Assembly (NCBI GenBank): GCA_949282265.1 | Contig: CASDOZ010000001.1 | Location: 248,001-312,000, forward strand | DNA from: an uncultured Bacteroidales bacterium | GTDB taxonomy: Bacteria > Bacteroidota > Bacteroidia > Bacteroidales > Paludibacteraceae | Reading direction: 5' to 3' | DNA: 64,000 bases | In this document: one piece after another, positions 53,649 through 61,917 of the stretch | Layout of the letters: the number at the start of each line of letters is the position of its first letter | Numbering within the stretch: the first letter of the stretch is position 1 | Position numbers and translations under genes: made by a program | The notes under the pieces: generated by a model | What the model was told of the DNA's origin: nothing | Databases searched by the model: none | The model's input: only the letters and a program-made list of their open reading frames with translations

Positions 53649-54260
53649 TTATTTCACATTGAACCGGAACATAAGTTTGTCTTCTATGTAACCTTCTAAT
53701 TTGTCGTTCCGTTTTACGGGGCCGACGCCGGCCGGAGTGCCTGTGAAAATCAGGTCGCCTGTTTTCAGCGTGAAAAAACGGCTGACGTAGGCGATGATTT
53801 CATTGACGCTGAAAATCATGTCTTGTGTATTTCCTGTTTGCACCGTATTCCCGTTTATGTCCAAATGGAAGCCGATGTGCTGTATGTCGCCGAAACCGGC
53901 CAGCGGCAAAAAATCGCTGATGACAGCCGACCCATCGAATCCTTTGCTTATTTCCCATGGTTGTCCTAATTGGCGGGCACGGGTTTGCAGGTCGCGTGCC
54001 GTGAAGTCGATGCCCAGGCCGACTTCATTGTAATAGCGCGAGGCGAATTTCTCAGCAATATTTTTGCCTAATTTGCATATGCGGACCACGATTTCCGTCT
54101 CATAATGTATTTCCTCCGAGAAATGCGGCAGGAAAAACGGCTTGTTGTTTTTCAGCAATGCCGAGTCCGGCTTCATGAAAATGACCGGTTCTGCCGGCTT
54201 GTCCGCCTTGAATTCGCTCAAATGGCGTTCATAGTTCAGTCCTACTGCGATAATCTTCAT
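53649..54260 (-). CDS. Fumarylacetoacetate hydrolase-family protein
   Basis: 203 residues. The metal-binding triad is in IHYETEIVVRI (two Glu) and the following Asp (GLGIDFTARDLQ). FTGTPAGVGPV completes the FAH fold. Such short FAH proteins act as decarboxylases or hydrolases of oxo-acids such as oxaloacetate or acylpyruvate; the substrate here is not known. Its ATG overlaps the rex stop by four bases (ATGA), so the pair is translationally coupled. porU starts 35 bases later. Confidence 0.9.
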   Translation of the reverse strand: MKIIAVGLNYERHLSEFKADKPAEPVIFMKPDSALLKNNKPFFLPHFSEEIHYETEIVVRICKLGKNIAEKFASRYYNEVGLGIDFTARDLQTRARQLGQPWEISKGFDGSAVISDFLPLAGFGDIQHIGFHLDINGNTVQTGNTQDMIFSVNEIIAYVSRFFTLKTGDLIFTGTPAGVGPVKRNDKLEGYIEDKLMFRFNVK

Positions 54261-54898
54261 TTCAGTTCGTTCAACCGGTTAAACATGACAGCCAAGTGGG
54301 CGTATATGGAGGTGTTTTGCACCACGATGTTTTCCGGCACGCGGATGCGGAACGGCGTGAAATTCCAGATGGCTTTGATCCCTCCTGCTATCATCGTGTT
54401 GGATACGTCTTGTGCCTTATCTACTGGGACGGTCAGGATGCCTATGTTCACGCGCATTTTCTGTTGCAGGTCCTCGAACCGGCTGATGTGGTGGATGGGG
54501 ATGCGGTTTATGCTCGTCCCCGCTAACTCGTATTTGGCATCGAAGCCGGCCACAATGGTCAGTCCGAACTGTTCCAATCCTCGGTCGTGCAGCAAGGCGC
54601 CGCCTAGGTTTCCTACCCCGAACAGAAACGCCCGGTGTGTCCCTGTAAATCCTAAAAAATCGTCTAATACGCTTATCAAGTCATTGATGTGGTAGCCCAC
54701 GCGCGTCCGGCCGGAGATGTTCACGTAGGACAGGTCTTTGGCAACCATGGACGCATCGACGGCGATGTTATGCGCAATCTGCGTGGATGACAGATATTTC
54801 TCGCCTTGTTGCTGGGCGAGTTTCGCATAAGCCAGATACCACGGAAGCCTCCGCAAAGTAGGCTCGGGTACTTTGTGATGGATTGGCTGTCGAAGCAT
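54257..54898 (-). CDS. rex: Redox-sensing repressor Rex
   Basis: 213 residues from the ATG at 54898 (MLRQPIHHKVPEPTLRRLPWY). An upstream in-frame ATG (54928) lies inside the -7 box TACCTTTG (54926-54933), so it was rejected. Winged-helix DNA-binding part with YLSSTQIAHNIAVDASMVAKDLSY, then a Rossmann NAD(H) domain with FLFGVGNLGGALLHD and GIKAIWNFTPFRI. Rex senses NADH/NAD+ and represses fermentation and respiration genes. It may also influence the downstream FAH and porUV genes if they share a transcript. Confidence 0.93.
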   Translation of the reverse strand: MLRQPIHHKVPEPTLRRLPWYLAYAKLAQQQGEKYLSSTQIAHNIAVDASMVAKDLSYVNISGRTRVGYHINDLISVLDDFLGFTGTHRAFLFGVGNLGGALLHDRGLEQFGLTIVAGFDAKYELAGTSINRIPIHHISRFEDLQQKMRVNIGILTVPVDKAQDVSNTMIAGGIKAIWNFTPFRIRVPENIVVQNTSIYAHLAVMFNRLNELK

Positions 54899-55079
54899 AA
54901 ACCAAGGTTGCTGAAAAACGAACGGCAAAGGTACAAAAAATAATGGATACAGCGTGTTTTTTGATAAATTGGGCGGGGTTTGTAAGGTTAATTAAGAAAT
55001 ATTGTCGAATTGTCCGGGGCACGGAAAGCCCTAAAAAGCAAGGCTGCAATACTTTTTAATTTGAAACTTCGTTATTGCA

Positions 55080-55111
55080 TTTGTACGTGGCACTAAAAAA
55101 GCGTATTTTTG
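55080..55111 (+). promoter_or_regulatory. Promoter of the TonB-receptor operon
   Basis: TTTG (55080-55083), exactly 20 bases, TATTTTTG (55104-55111). Only 22 bases precede the TTG start at 55134, so the leader is very short. Confidence 0.8.
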
Positions 55112-55133
55112 CAAACATTTTTTTGAAAACGAC

Positions 55134-57608
55134 TTGAAAGCGATACGCACCATATCAAACCGTGGATGTTCCTGCTCCGGCAAATGCCTGTTTCTGTTCC
55201 TTGCCTTGTCTTTTTGGCTTGCCTGCGCGGCACAATTGCCCGCACAGCAGAAAGTGCGTTTTTACGGCTATGTCATTGACACGGACAACCGCGGCATTGA
55301 ACTGGCCAACGTGTATGTGAAAGGGACAACCAACGGGACGACGACCAACCGGAACGGTTATTACGATTTGCAGGTGGAATATACCGACTCGATAACGCTG
55401 GTGTATTCCATGCTGGGCTACAAGGCCATTGAGCACACCTTGTTGCCGAGCCAGCGCGTCATGCAGATTTCGGTGGAGTTGCAGAACGATGCGACCGCCT
55501 TGGCCGATGTGGAAGTTGTGGCGCACCAGAAGCAGACCGGCACGATGGACCATATCAAGGCCGAGAATGTCCGGCTGATTCCGGATGCCACCGGCGGCAG
55601 CATCGAGTCGCTGCTCATCACCTTTACGGGCGTGAGCCAGACCAACGAGCTGAGTTCCCAGTATTCGGTGCGCGGCGGGAACTTCGATGAAAACTGCGTT
55701 TACGTGAACGGCGTCGAGGTGTATCGCCCGTTGCTGATACGCGCCGGACAGCAGGAAGGTTTGAGCTTTGTAAACCCGAACATGGCCGACAACGTGTCGT
55801 TTTCCGCGGGCGGTTTCGATGCCAAGTACGGCGACAAAATGTCTTCCGTGCTGGATATCACCTACAAGAAGCCCAAAGCCTTCGAGTCCAGTGTCTCGCT
55901 CAGCCTGCTTGGCGCGAGCGCTTATGTCGGCATGGGAAACGGCAAGTTTACGCAGATGCACGGCATACGTTACAAAACGCAGCAATATCTGCTCGGCACG
56001 CTCGACACCAAAGGAACTTACAAACCCAACTATCTGGATTACCAGACCTACATGACTTTCCAGCTCCACCCCAAATGGGAATTGACTTTCCTGGGCAATA
56101 TTTCCCAGAATTCATACCTTTTCCAGCCGGATTCATCGGCGGTTTCCTCGGGGACGTTCACCAGCCCGCGCAAGCTGACCACTTACTACGAGGGTCAGGA
56201 AAAAGATTTGTTCCGCACGTTTTTCGGGGCGCTGACGCTGAACTACAAACCGGTTGCCGGCATGAAGCTGGGTTTGATGGCTTCCGGCTTTTATACCGAT
56301 GAAACCGAGACCTACGACATCCGTGGCGAGTATTGGCTATCGGAAGTCGATATAAGCAGCGGTACGGCACAGGAAGGCACGTTGCTCGGGACGGGCATTT
56401 ACCACGAGCACGCCCGGAACCGCCTGAACGCGGGTGTGTTCAGCTTGGCGCATGTGGGTGAATACAAGTACCGCGACAACCTTTTCCAGTGGGGCGCGTC
56501 TGTGCAACGCGAAATGATTAACGACCATATCAGCGAGTGGGAGATGCGCGATTCGGCCGACTATTCCATTCCCGTCGGCAATCCGCAAGCCGTGGACCTG
56601 TACTACAGCATGAAAAGCGAAAACACGATGGATTCCTACCGTGCGCAAGGTTATGTGCAGGACACCTACAAGTGGCGCACGGATGCCGGTGCGTTTTCCG
56701 TTACGGGCGGCGTCCGCTTCAACTACTGGACGTTCAACAACGAGTTCCTGGCCAGCCCGCGCGTGTCGTTCTCCTATCTGCCCGGGTGGCGGCGCGATTT
56801 CGGTTTCCGCCTGGCTACCGGCATTTATTACCAGTCGCCGTTCTACAAGGAGCTGCGCGACACGGTGGTCAATTCCTACGGCGTGACGGAAGTGCGCCTG
56901 AACAATGACATTCGCGCCCAGCGTTCCTACCACGTGATTTTGGGCGGCGACTATTATTTCCGTGCGTGGGGCAGGCCATTCAAGTTTACCACTGAAGCCT
57001 ACTACAAATACGCCGACCGCGTCATATCCTATACCATCGACAATGTGCGGGTGCGCTATTCCGGCCGGAACGATGCCAAGGCCTATACGGCGGGCATAGA
57101 CTTCAAGCTGTACGGCGAGTTGGTTCCCGGCGCGGACTCGTGGTTGAGCATGTCGTTCATGCGCTCGCGCGAGGATGTGGACTACGACAACAAGGGTTGG
57201 ATATTGAGCCCGACCGACCAGCGTTACAACATTTCGCTGTTCTTTCAGGACTATCTGCCCAATAATCCGAAATACAAGCTGCATTTGAAGGTCATTTTCG
57301 CCGATGGTTTGCCTTACGGCCAGCCGCGTAGTGTTCTTTATCGTAACTATAAGCACATGCCGGCTTATTGGCGTGTGGACATAGGCGCGTCGCGGGTATT
57401 GATGAGCGAAACGGATGCCATCATGCGCAAGGCATGGGCCAAGCACATCAAGAACATTTGGATTCATGCCGATATTTTCAACCTGCTGAATGTGGACAAT
57501 GTCAATTCCTATTATTGGGTAACGACCATAGACGGGCAGCAGTTTGCCAGCCCCAATTATCTGACGAAATTTATGTTTAACGTACGTTTAACTGTTGATT
57601 TGAAATAA
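55134..57608 (+). CDS. TonB-dependent outer-membrane receptor
   Basis: 824 residues from a TTG at 55134. Signal peptide (FLFLALSFWLACAAQLPAQ) followed by QKVRFYGYVIDTDNRGIELANVYVKG, the carboxypeptidase-D-like domain. Plug: LLITFTGVSQTNELSSQYSVRGGNFDENCVYVNGVEVYRPLLIR. The barrel ends FNVRLTVDLK. It is not a SusC (shorter, no paired SusD). Cargo unknown. It is the first gene of a unit with an aminotransferase 4 bases downstream. Confidence 0.88.
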   Translation: MKAIRTISNRGCSCSGKCLFLFLALSFWLACAAQLPAQQKVRFYGYVIDTDNRGIELANVYVKGTTNGTTTNRNGYYDLQVEYTDSITLVYSMLGYKAIEHTLLPSQRVMQISVELQNDATALADVEVVAHQKQTGTMDHIKAENVRLIPDATGGSIESLLITFTGVSQTNELSSQYSVRGGNFDENCVYVNGVEVYRPLLIRAGQQEGLSFVNPNMADNVSFSAGGFDAKYGDKMSSVLDITYKKPKAFESSVSLSLLGASAYVGMGNGKFTQMHGIRYKTQQYLLGTLDTKGTYKPNYLDYQTYMTFQLHPKWELTFLGNISQNSYLFQPDSSAVSSGTFTSPRKLTTYYEGQEKDLFRTFFGALTLNYKPVAGMKLGLMASGFYTDETETYDIRGEYWLSEVDISSGTAQEGTLLGTGIYHEHARNRLNAGVFSLAHVGEYKYRDNLFQWGASVQREMINDHISEWEMRDSADYSIPVGNPQAVDLYYSMKSENTMDSYRAQGYVQDTYKWRTDAGAFSVTGGVRFNYWTFNNEFLASPRVSFSYLPGWRRDFGFRLATGIYYQSPFYKELRDTVVNSYGVTEVRLNNDIRAQRSYHVILGGDYYFRAWGRPFKFTTEAYYKYADRVISYTIDNVRVRYSGRNDAKAYTAGIDFKLYGELVPGADSWLSMSFMRSREDVDYDNKGWILSPTDQRYNISLFFQDYLPNNPKYKLHLKVIFADGLPYGQPRSVLYRNYKHMPAYWRVDIGASRVLMSETDAIMRKAWAKHIKNIWIHADIFNLLNVDNVNSYYWVTTIDGQQFASPNYLTKFMFNVRLTVDLK

Positions 57609-57612
57609 AACT

Positions 57613-58818
57613 ATGCCACAAATTTCCATGCGCGGGCAGCAGATGCCCGAATCGCCTATCCGCAAGCTGGTCCCGTTAGCCGACAAGGCCAAGGCACGCG
57701 GCGTGAAAGTGTACCATTTGAACATCGGGCAGCCTGATTTGAAGACGCCGGAAGTCGGTTTGCAGGCGGTGCGCAACATCGACCGTGAGGTGTTGGAATA
57801 CAGCCCGAGCAACGGCTTCAAGTCCTTGCGCCAGAAAATGGCGCTTTACTACCAGCGTTTCAATATAGAAGTGGGTGCCGAGGAAATCATTGTCACGTCG
57901 GGTGGCTCCGAAGCGGTGCAATTCGCCTTTATGTCCTGCCTTGACCCGGGCGATGAAATCATTGTGCCGGAGCCTGCATACGCCAACTACACGGCTTTTG
58001 CCATAGCCGCCGGCGCGGTTATCAAACCTGTCGTGTCGTGCATTGAGGACGGTTTTGCCCTGCCGCCTGTGGAGAGTTTCGAGGCCCTGATTTCGCCCCG
58101 CACCAAAGGCATACTGATTTGCAACCCGAACAACCCGACCGGCTACCTGTACACCCGCAAGGAGATGAACCAGATACGCGACCTGGTCAAGAAGTACGAC
58201 CTCTACTTGTTCTCCGACGAGGTTTACCGTGAGTTCTGCTACACGGGCGCGCCCTATATTTCGGCCTTCCACCTGGATGGCATTGAGGAGAATGTCGTTC
58301 TGGTCGATTCCGTGTCGAAACGTTACAGCGAGTGCGGCATCCGTATCGGCGCGCTGGTGACCAAGAACAAGAAAGTGCGCCAGAGCGTCATGAAGTTCTG
58401 CCAGGCGCGCCTGAGCCCTCCTTTGCTCGGGCAGATTGTGGCGGAAGCCAGCATGGACACGCCGCAGGAGTACATGCTCGAAATGTACAACGAGTACGTG
58501 GAGCGGCGCAAGTTCCTGATTGACGGCCTGAACCGTATCCCGGGCGTTTATTCGCCCATACCGATGGGCGCGTTCTACACCGTGGCGCGCCTGCCCATTG
58601 ACGATGCCGACAAGTTCTGCGCGTGGCTGCTGTCCGATTTCGAGTACGAGGGCAAGACCGTCATGCTGGCGCCCGCGAGCGGTTTCTACACCCAGCGCGA
58701 ATTAGGACGCAACGAGGTGCGTATTGCCTACGTGTTGAGCAAGGAAGACTTGAAGGACGCGCTCATTGTGCTCGGCAAGGCGTTGGAGGCCTATCAGAAA
58801 GTCATGAAGAAGAAGTAG
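57613..58818 (+). CDS. PLP-dependent class I/II aminotransferase
   Basis: 401 residues, fold type I. LNIGQPDLKTPEV, VTSGGSEAVQFAFMSCLDPGDEIIVPEPAYANY, GILICNPNNPTGYL, YLFSDEVYREF and the PLP lysine in VDSVSKRYSECGIRIG. The family includes aspartate and broad-specificity aminotransferases. The substrate cannot be told. Lies between the TonB receptor and the LolC-like gene. Confidence 0.9.
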   Translation: MPQISMRGQQMPESPIRKLVPLADKAKARGVKVYHLNIGQPDLKTPEVGLQAVRNIDREVLEYSPSNGFKSLRQKMALYYQRFNIEVGAEEIIVTSGGSEAVQFAFMSCLDPGDEIIVPEPAYANYTAFAIAAGAVIKPVVSCIEDGFALPPVESFEALISPRTKGILICNPNNPTGYLYTRKEMNQIRDLVKKYDLYLFSDEVYREFCYTGAPYISAFHLDGIEENVVLVDSVSKRYSECGIRIGALVTKNKKVRQSVMKFCQARLSPPLLGQIVAEASMDTPQEYMLEMYNEYVERRKFLIDGLNRIPGVYSPIPMGAFYTVARLPIDDADKFCAWLLSDFEYEGKTVMLAPASGFYTQRELGRNEVRIAYVLSKEDLKDALIVLGKALEAYQKVMKKK

Positions 58819-58860
58819 AACCGCAGGTTGCCGTGGCGGCCTGAACAAAAAAACTGTCGT

Positions 58861-60105
58861 TTGTCGTTCGAGTATTTCATAGCAAGGCGCATCCATTTTG
58901 CGCAGGTGGCGGAACGCCGTGTGTCCAGTCCGGCGGTGCGGGTGGCCACGCTCGGTATCGGGGTCGGGCTGGCGGTCATGCTCATCGCCATTGCCGTCGT
59001 GGTCGGTTTCAAGCAGGAAATACGCAACAAAGTCATCGGCTTCGGGTCGCACATACAGGTAACGAATTTCGAAAACAACAACAGTTTTGAGATGCAGGCC
59101 ATCAGTGTCGATTCCGCGTTGGTGGACAGCCTGGAAACCTTGCAGGGCGTGTGTGGCGTGAACCGCTTCTGCACCAAACCCGGCATACTCAAGAGCGAGA
59201 CCGACTTTCAGGGCATTATCCTGAAAGGCGTGGACACGGATTTCGACTGGGCGTTTTTCCGGGACAACCTGGTCGAGGGCGAAGTGCCCGTCCTGTCCGA
59301 CAGCACCGTGTCCGATCGCGTGCTGGTGTCGCGGCGGCTTGCCGCCCTGATGGGCTTGCAGGTGGGCGATGCGTTCTACACCTATTTTATCCAGGACAAT
59401 GTACGCGCACGCAAGTTCCGCGTTAGCGGCATATACGACACCGGATTTTCCGACTACGACAAGCTCTTCCTGATTGGCGACATGCGCCAGGTGCAGCGCC
59501 TCAACGGATGGGAGCGCACGCAGTACAGCGGCCTGGAAATACGGATTGACGACTTTGCACACCTCAACGCCGTGGCCGACGAGGTTTATTTTGCCACGGC
59601 AAACCGCTTTGATGAGGATGGCAACACCTACTACACGCAGACCGTGCAGGACCTGAACCCGCAGCTTTTTTCGTGGCTCGAGCTGCTGGACATGAACGTC
59701 TGGGTCATTATCGTGCTGATGTTGGCCGTGGCGGGCTTCAACATGATTTCCGGTCTGCTCATCCTGATTCTGGACGGCGTGCAGCTTGTCGGCACGCTCA
59801 AGGCTCTGGGAAGCACCAACTGGACGATACGCCGGATTTTCCTGTGGCAGGCGTTTTTCTTGATAACCAAGGGAATGTTCTGGGGCAATGTTGTCGGCCT
59901 GGCGGTGTGTGCCCTGCAATACTTTTTCCATTTGATACCGCTCGACCCTGCCGCCTATTATGTCAGCTACGTGCCCATTACGTTTAACTGGCTCTATTTC
60001 GTGCTGCTCAATACAGGCACGCTGTTCGTGTCCGTGCTGATGTTGGTCGGTCCATCTTACATCATCACCAAAATATCGCCGGCAACAGTCATGCGCTACG
60101 AATAG
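58861..60105 (+). CDS. LolC/E-type FtsX-like lipoprotein-release permease
   Basis: 414 residues from the TTG at 58861 (MSFEYFIARRIHF), which matches the family's usual N-terminus better than the TTG at 58828. N-terminal membrane helix (VATLGIGVGLAVMLIAIAVVVGF), a large periplasmic domain (about 60-265) and three C-terminal helices (WVIIVLMLAVAGFNMISGLLI, FFLITKGMFWGNVVGLAVCAL, FVLLNTGTLFVSVLMLVGPSY). LKALGSTNWTIRRIFLWQ is the coupling segment. It works with a LolD-like ATPase, not encoded here, to release lipoproteins. A strong terminator follows. Confidence 0.88.
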   Translation: MSFEYFIARRIHFAQVAERRVSSPAVRVATLGIGVGLAVMLIAIAVVVGFKQEIRNKVIGFGSHIQVTNFENNNSFEMQAISVDSALVDSLETLQGVCGVNRFCTKPGILKSETDFQGIILKGVDTDFDWAFFRDNLVEGEVPVLSDSTVSDRVLVSRRLAALMGLQVGDAFYTYFIQDNVRARKFRVSGIYDTGFSDYDKLFLIGDMRQVQRLNGWERTQYSGLEIRIDDFAHLNAVADEVYFATANRFDEDGNTYYTQTVQDLNPQLFSWLELLDMNVWVIIVLMLAVAGFNMISGLLILILDGVQLVGTLKALGSTNWTIRRIFLWQAFFLITKGMFWGNVVGLAVCALQYFFHLIPLDPAAYYVSYVPITFNWLYFVLLNTGTLFVSVLMLVGPSYIITKISPATVMRYE

Positions 60106-60130
60106 CGCTTCCCCGGCCACTTGCCGTTTG

Positions 60131-60170
60131 CCCTCCCCGCAAGGTTTCCCTGCGGGGAGGGTTGTTTTTT
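60131..60170 (+). terminator. Strong intrinsic terminator
   Basis: An 11-bp GC-rich stem CCCTCCCCGCA (60131-60141) with TGCGGGGAGGG (60151-60161) and a 9-base loop, followed by TTGTTTTTT. It ends the TonB receptor-aminotransferase-LolC unit. Confidence 0.92.
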
Positions 60171-60242
60171 GTGCGGCATTGGACATGCAAGGCGAGTGCA
60201 CCTGCTGGCGTTGTCAAATCCGTTTGACGGCTTCAACCACCG

Positions 60243-60812
60243 CCCGGTGAAGCCTTCGGCAAACGCCGACAGCTCCAACGACTACCCGGCGAAGCCTTCG
60301 GCAAACGCCGACAGCTCCAACGACTACCCGGTGAAGCCTTCGGCAAACGCCGACAGCCCCAACGACTGCCCGGTGAAGCCTTCGGCAAACGCCGACGGCT
60401 CCAACGACTGCCCGGTGAAGCTTTCGGCAAACGCCGACAGCTCCAACGACTACCCGGCGAAGCCTTCGGCAAACGCCGACAGCCCCAACGACTGCCCGGC
60501 GAAGCTTTCGGCAAACGCCGACAGCTCCAACGACTACCCGGCGAAGCCTTCGGCAAACGCCGACAGCTCCAACGACTGCCCGGCGAAGCTTTCGGCAAAC
60601 GCCGACGGCTCCAACGGGATGCCGTTGAAGGAAAAATATGCTTACGACAGCTCCAACGGGATGCCGTTGGAGAAAAAATACGCTTACGACAGCCCCAACG
60701 GGATGCCGTTGAAGGAAAAATATGCTTACGACGGCTCCAACGGGATGCCATTGGAGAAAAAATACGCTTACGACGGCTCCAACGGGATGCCGTTGGAGGA
60801 AAAGGGGATTGG
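60243..60812 (+). repeat. 42-bp minisatellite, two related unit types
   Basis: Nine units of type A (60243-60620; ninth unit has a hybrid end) and four of type B (60621-60788) plus a partial fifth, all exactly 42 bases. Both types share GACAGCTCCAACG. Units differ only at a few fixed sites, nearly all A/G or C/T choices (unit positions 6, 12, 29, 32, 42 in type A). Type B alternates two forms, giving an 84-base higher-order period. Reading frames stay open because 42 is a multiple of three, but variable sites fall mostly on changing codon positions, so coding is doubtful. Fills most of the 723 gene-free bases between convergent lolC and proB. Confidence 0.9.
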
Positions 60813-60828
60813 GTGCAAGGCCGGCGTG

Positions 60829-61905
60829 CTATTCCATATAAAGGTAGTCGTAGTGTATGATGGGCTTGTGCCCTTTGCTGCCCATGTATTTTTCGGCCGT
60901 GAGGCTGTCGTATTGCACGCGGCCGTAGCCGATGGTGTTGCCTTGGCTGTCCTTGATGCTGACAATGTCGTCCTTCTCGAAGTTGCCTTCTATGCGTGTT
61001 ATGCCGACAGGCAACAGGCTGACGGCGGCTTCGGCGTTGAGGGCGTCGCGGGCTGGGTCGCTGATGTGGATGGCGCCTTTGGCGAATCCCTCGCTGTGGG
61101 CAATCCATTTCTTGACGCTTGACACGGCATCGGCGGCCGGCACGAAGCGGGTGCAGACGGTGTCTTTGTTTTCGTCGAGCAGGTCGGTCAGGATGTTGTC
61201 GCGCGTGCCGTTGGCGATGAGCACTTCAATGCCTTCGTCGGCTATCTTGCCGGCTATGCTGGTCTTGGTGAGCATTCCGCCGCGCCCGAACGATGACTTG
61301 GTGTGCTGTATGTAGGCCGCCAGGTCCTGGCCGTGCTCTATGCGGCGGATGACCTGGCTGGCAGGGTCGGAAGGTACGCCGTTGTATATGCCGTCTATGT
61401 TGCTGAGCAGGATAAGCGCCTGCATGTCCATCATGCTGGCAATCATGCCGGAGAGTTCGTCGTTGTCGGTGAACATCAGTTCGGTCACGGACACGGTGTC
61501 GTTCTCGTTCACGATGGGGATGACGTTGTTTTCGAGCATGACGCGCATACAGTCGCGCTGGTTCAGGTAGTGCCTGCGCGTGGCGAAGTTCTCCTTGGTG
61601 GTGAGCACCTGCCCGACGACAATGCCGTGCTCGCGGAACAGGTCGTAGTAGCGGTTTATGAGCTTGGCCTGCCCGACGGCGGAGTAGAGTTGCCGCTGGT
61701 AAACGCTGTCGAGCTTGCGCTCTATGTGGAGTTCGCTCCTGCCGGAGGCCACCGCGCCGGATGACACGAGCACGATTTCAACGCCGGCTTTGTGCAGGGC
61801 GGCCACCTGGTCCACCAGGGCGGACATGCGGGTTATGTTCAGTGTCCCGTCGGGGCGGGTCAGTACGTTGCTGCCTATTTTTACGGCTATTCTTTGGTAT
61901 CTCAT
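60829..61905 (-). CDS. proB: Glutamate 5-kinase
   Basis: 358 residues. Amino-acid kinase domain: RIAVKIGSNVLTRPDGTLN, VLVSSGAVASGRSEL (as IVLVSSGAVASGRSE), VNENDTVSV and LSNIDGIYN. The C-terminal PUA domain begins about residue 275. First step of proline synthesis. proA is not adjacent. Its 3' end runs into the minisatellite. Lies 12 bases after the M28 gene. Confidence 0.95.
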   Translation of the reverse strand: MRYQRIAVKIGSNVLTRPDGTLNITRMSALVDQVAALHKAGVEIVLVSSGAVASGRSELHIERKLDSVYQRQLYSAVGQAKLINRYYDLFREHGIVVGQVLTTKENFATRRHYLNQRDCMRVMLENNVIPIVNENDTVSVTELMFTDNDELSGMIASMMDMQALILLSNIDGIYNGVPSDPASQVIRRIEHGQDLAAYIQHTKSSFGRGGMLTKTSIAGKIADEGIEVLIANGTRDNILTDLLDENKDTVCTRFVPAADAVSSVKKWIAHSEGFAKGAIHISDPARDALNAEAAVSLLPVGITRIEGNFEKDDIVSIKDSQGNTIGYGRVQYDSLTAEKYMGSKGHKPIIHYDYLYME

Positions 61906-61917
61906 AATGTCGCGGTT

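Noticed and set aside
58702-60201. 499-residue minus-strand open frame opposite the LolC-like gene
   Set aside because: His/Gln-rich shadow of GC-rich coding DNA; no domain, and the plus strand encodes a clear FtsX-type permease.
60233-61108. Minus-strand reading frame through the same array (SRWSCRRLPKASPG units)
   Set aside because: Overlaps the 3' part of proB in another frame, has no start signal, and its composition is an artefact of the 42-bp period. Three of five variable sites are silent in this frame, which is noted but not enough to call a gene.
60121-61122. Long plus-strand reading frame of repeated 14-residue units (KPSANADSSNDYPA type)
   Set aside because: It begins inside the lolC terminator, ends deep inside proB on the opposite strand, and the variable sites of the 42-bp unit fall on amino-acid-changing codon positions. 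Best explained as a minisatellite open by chance.
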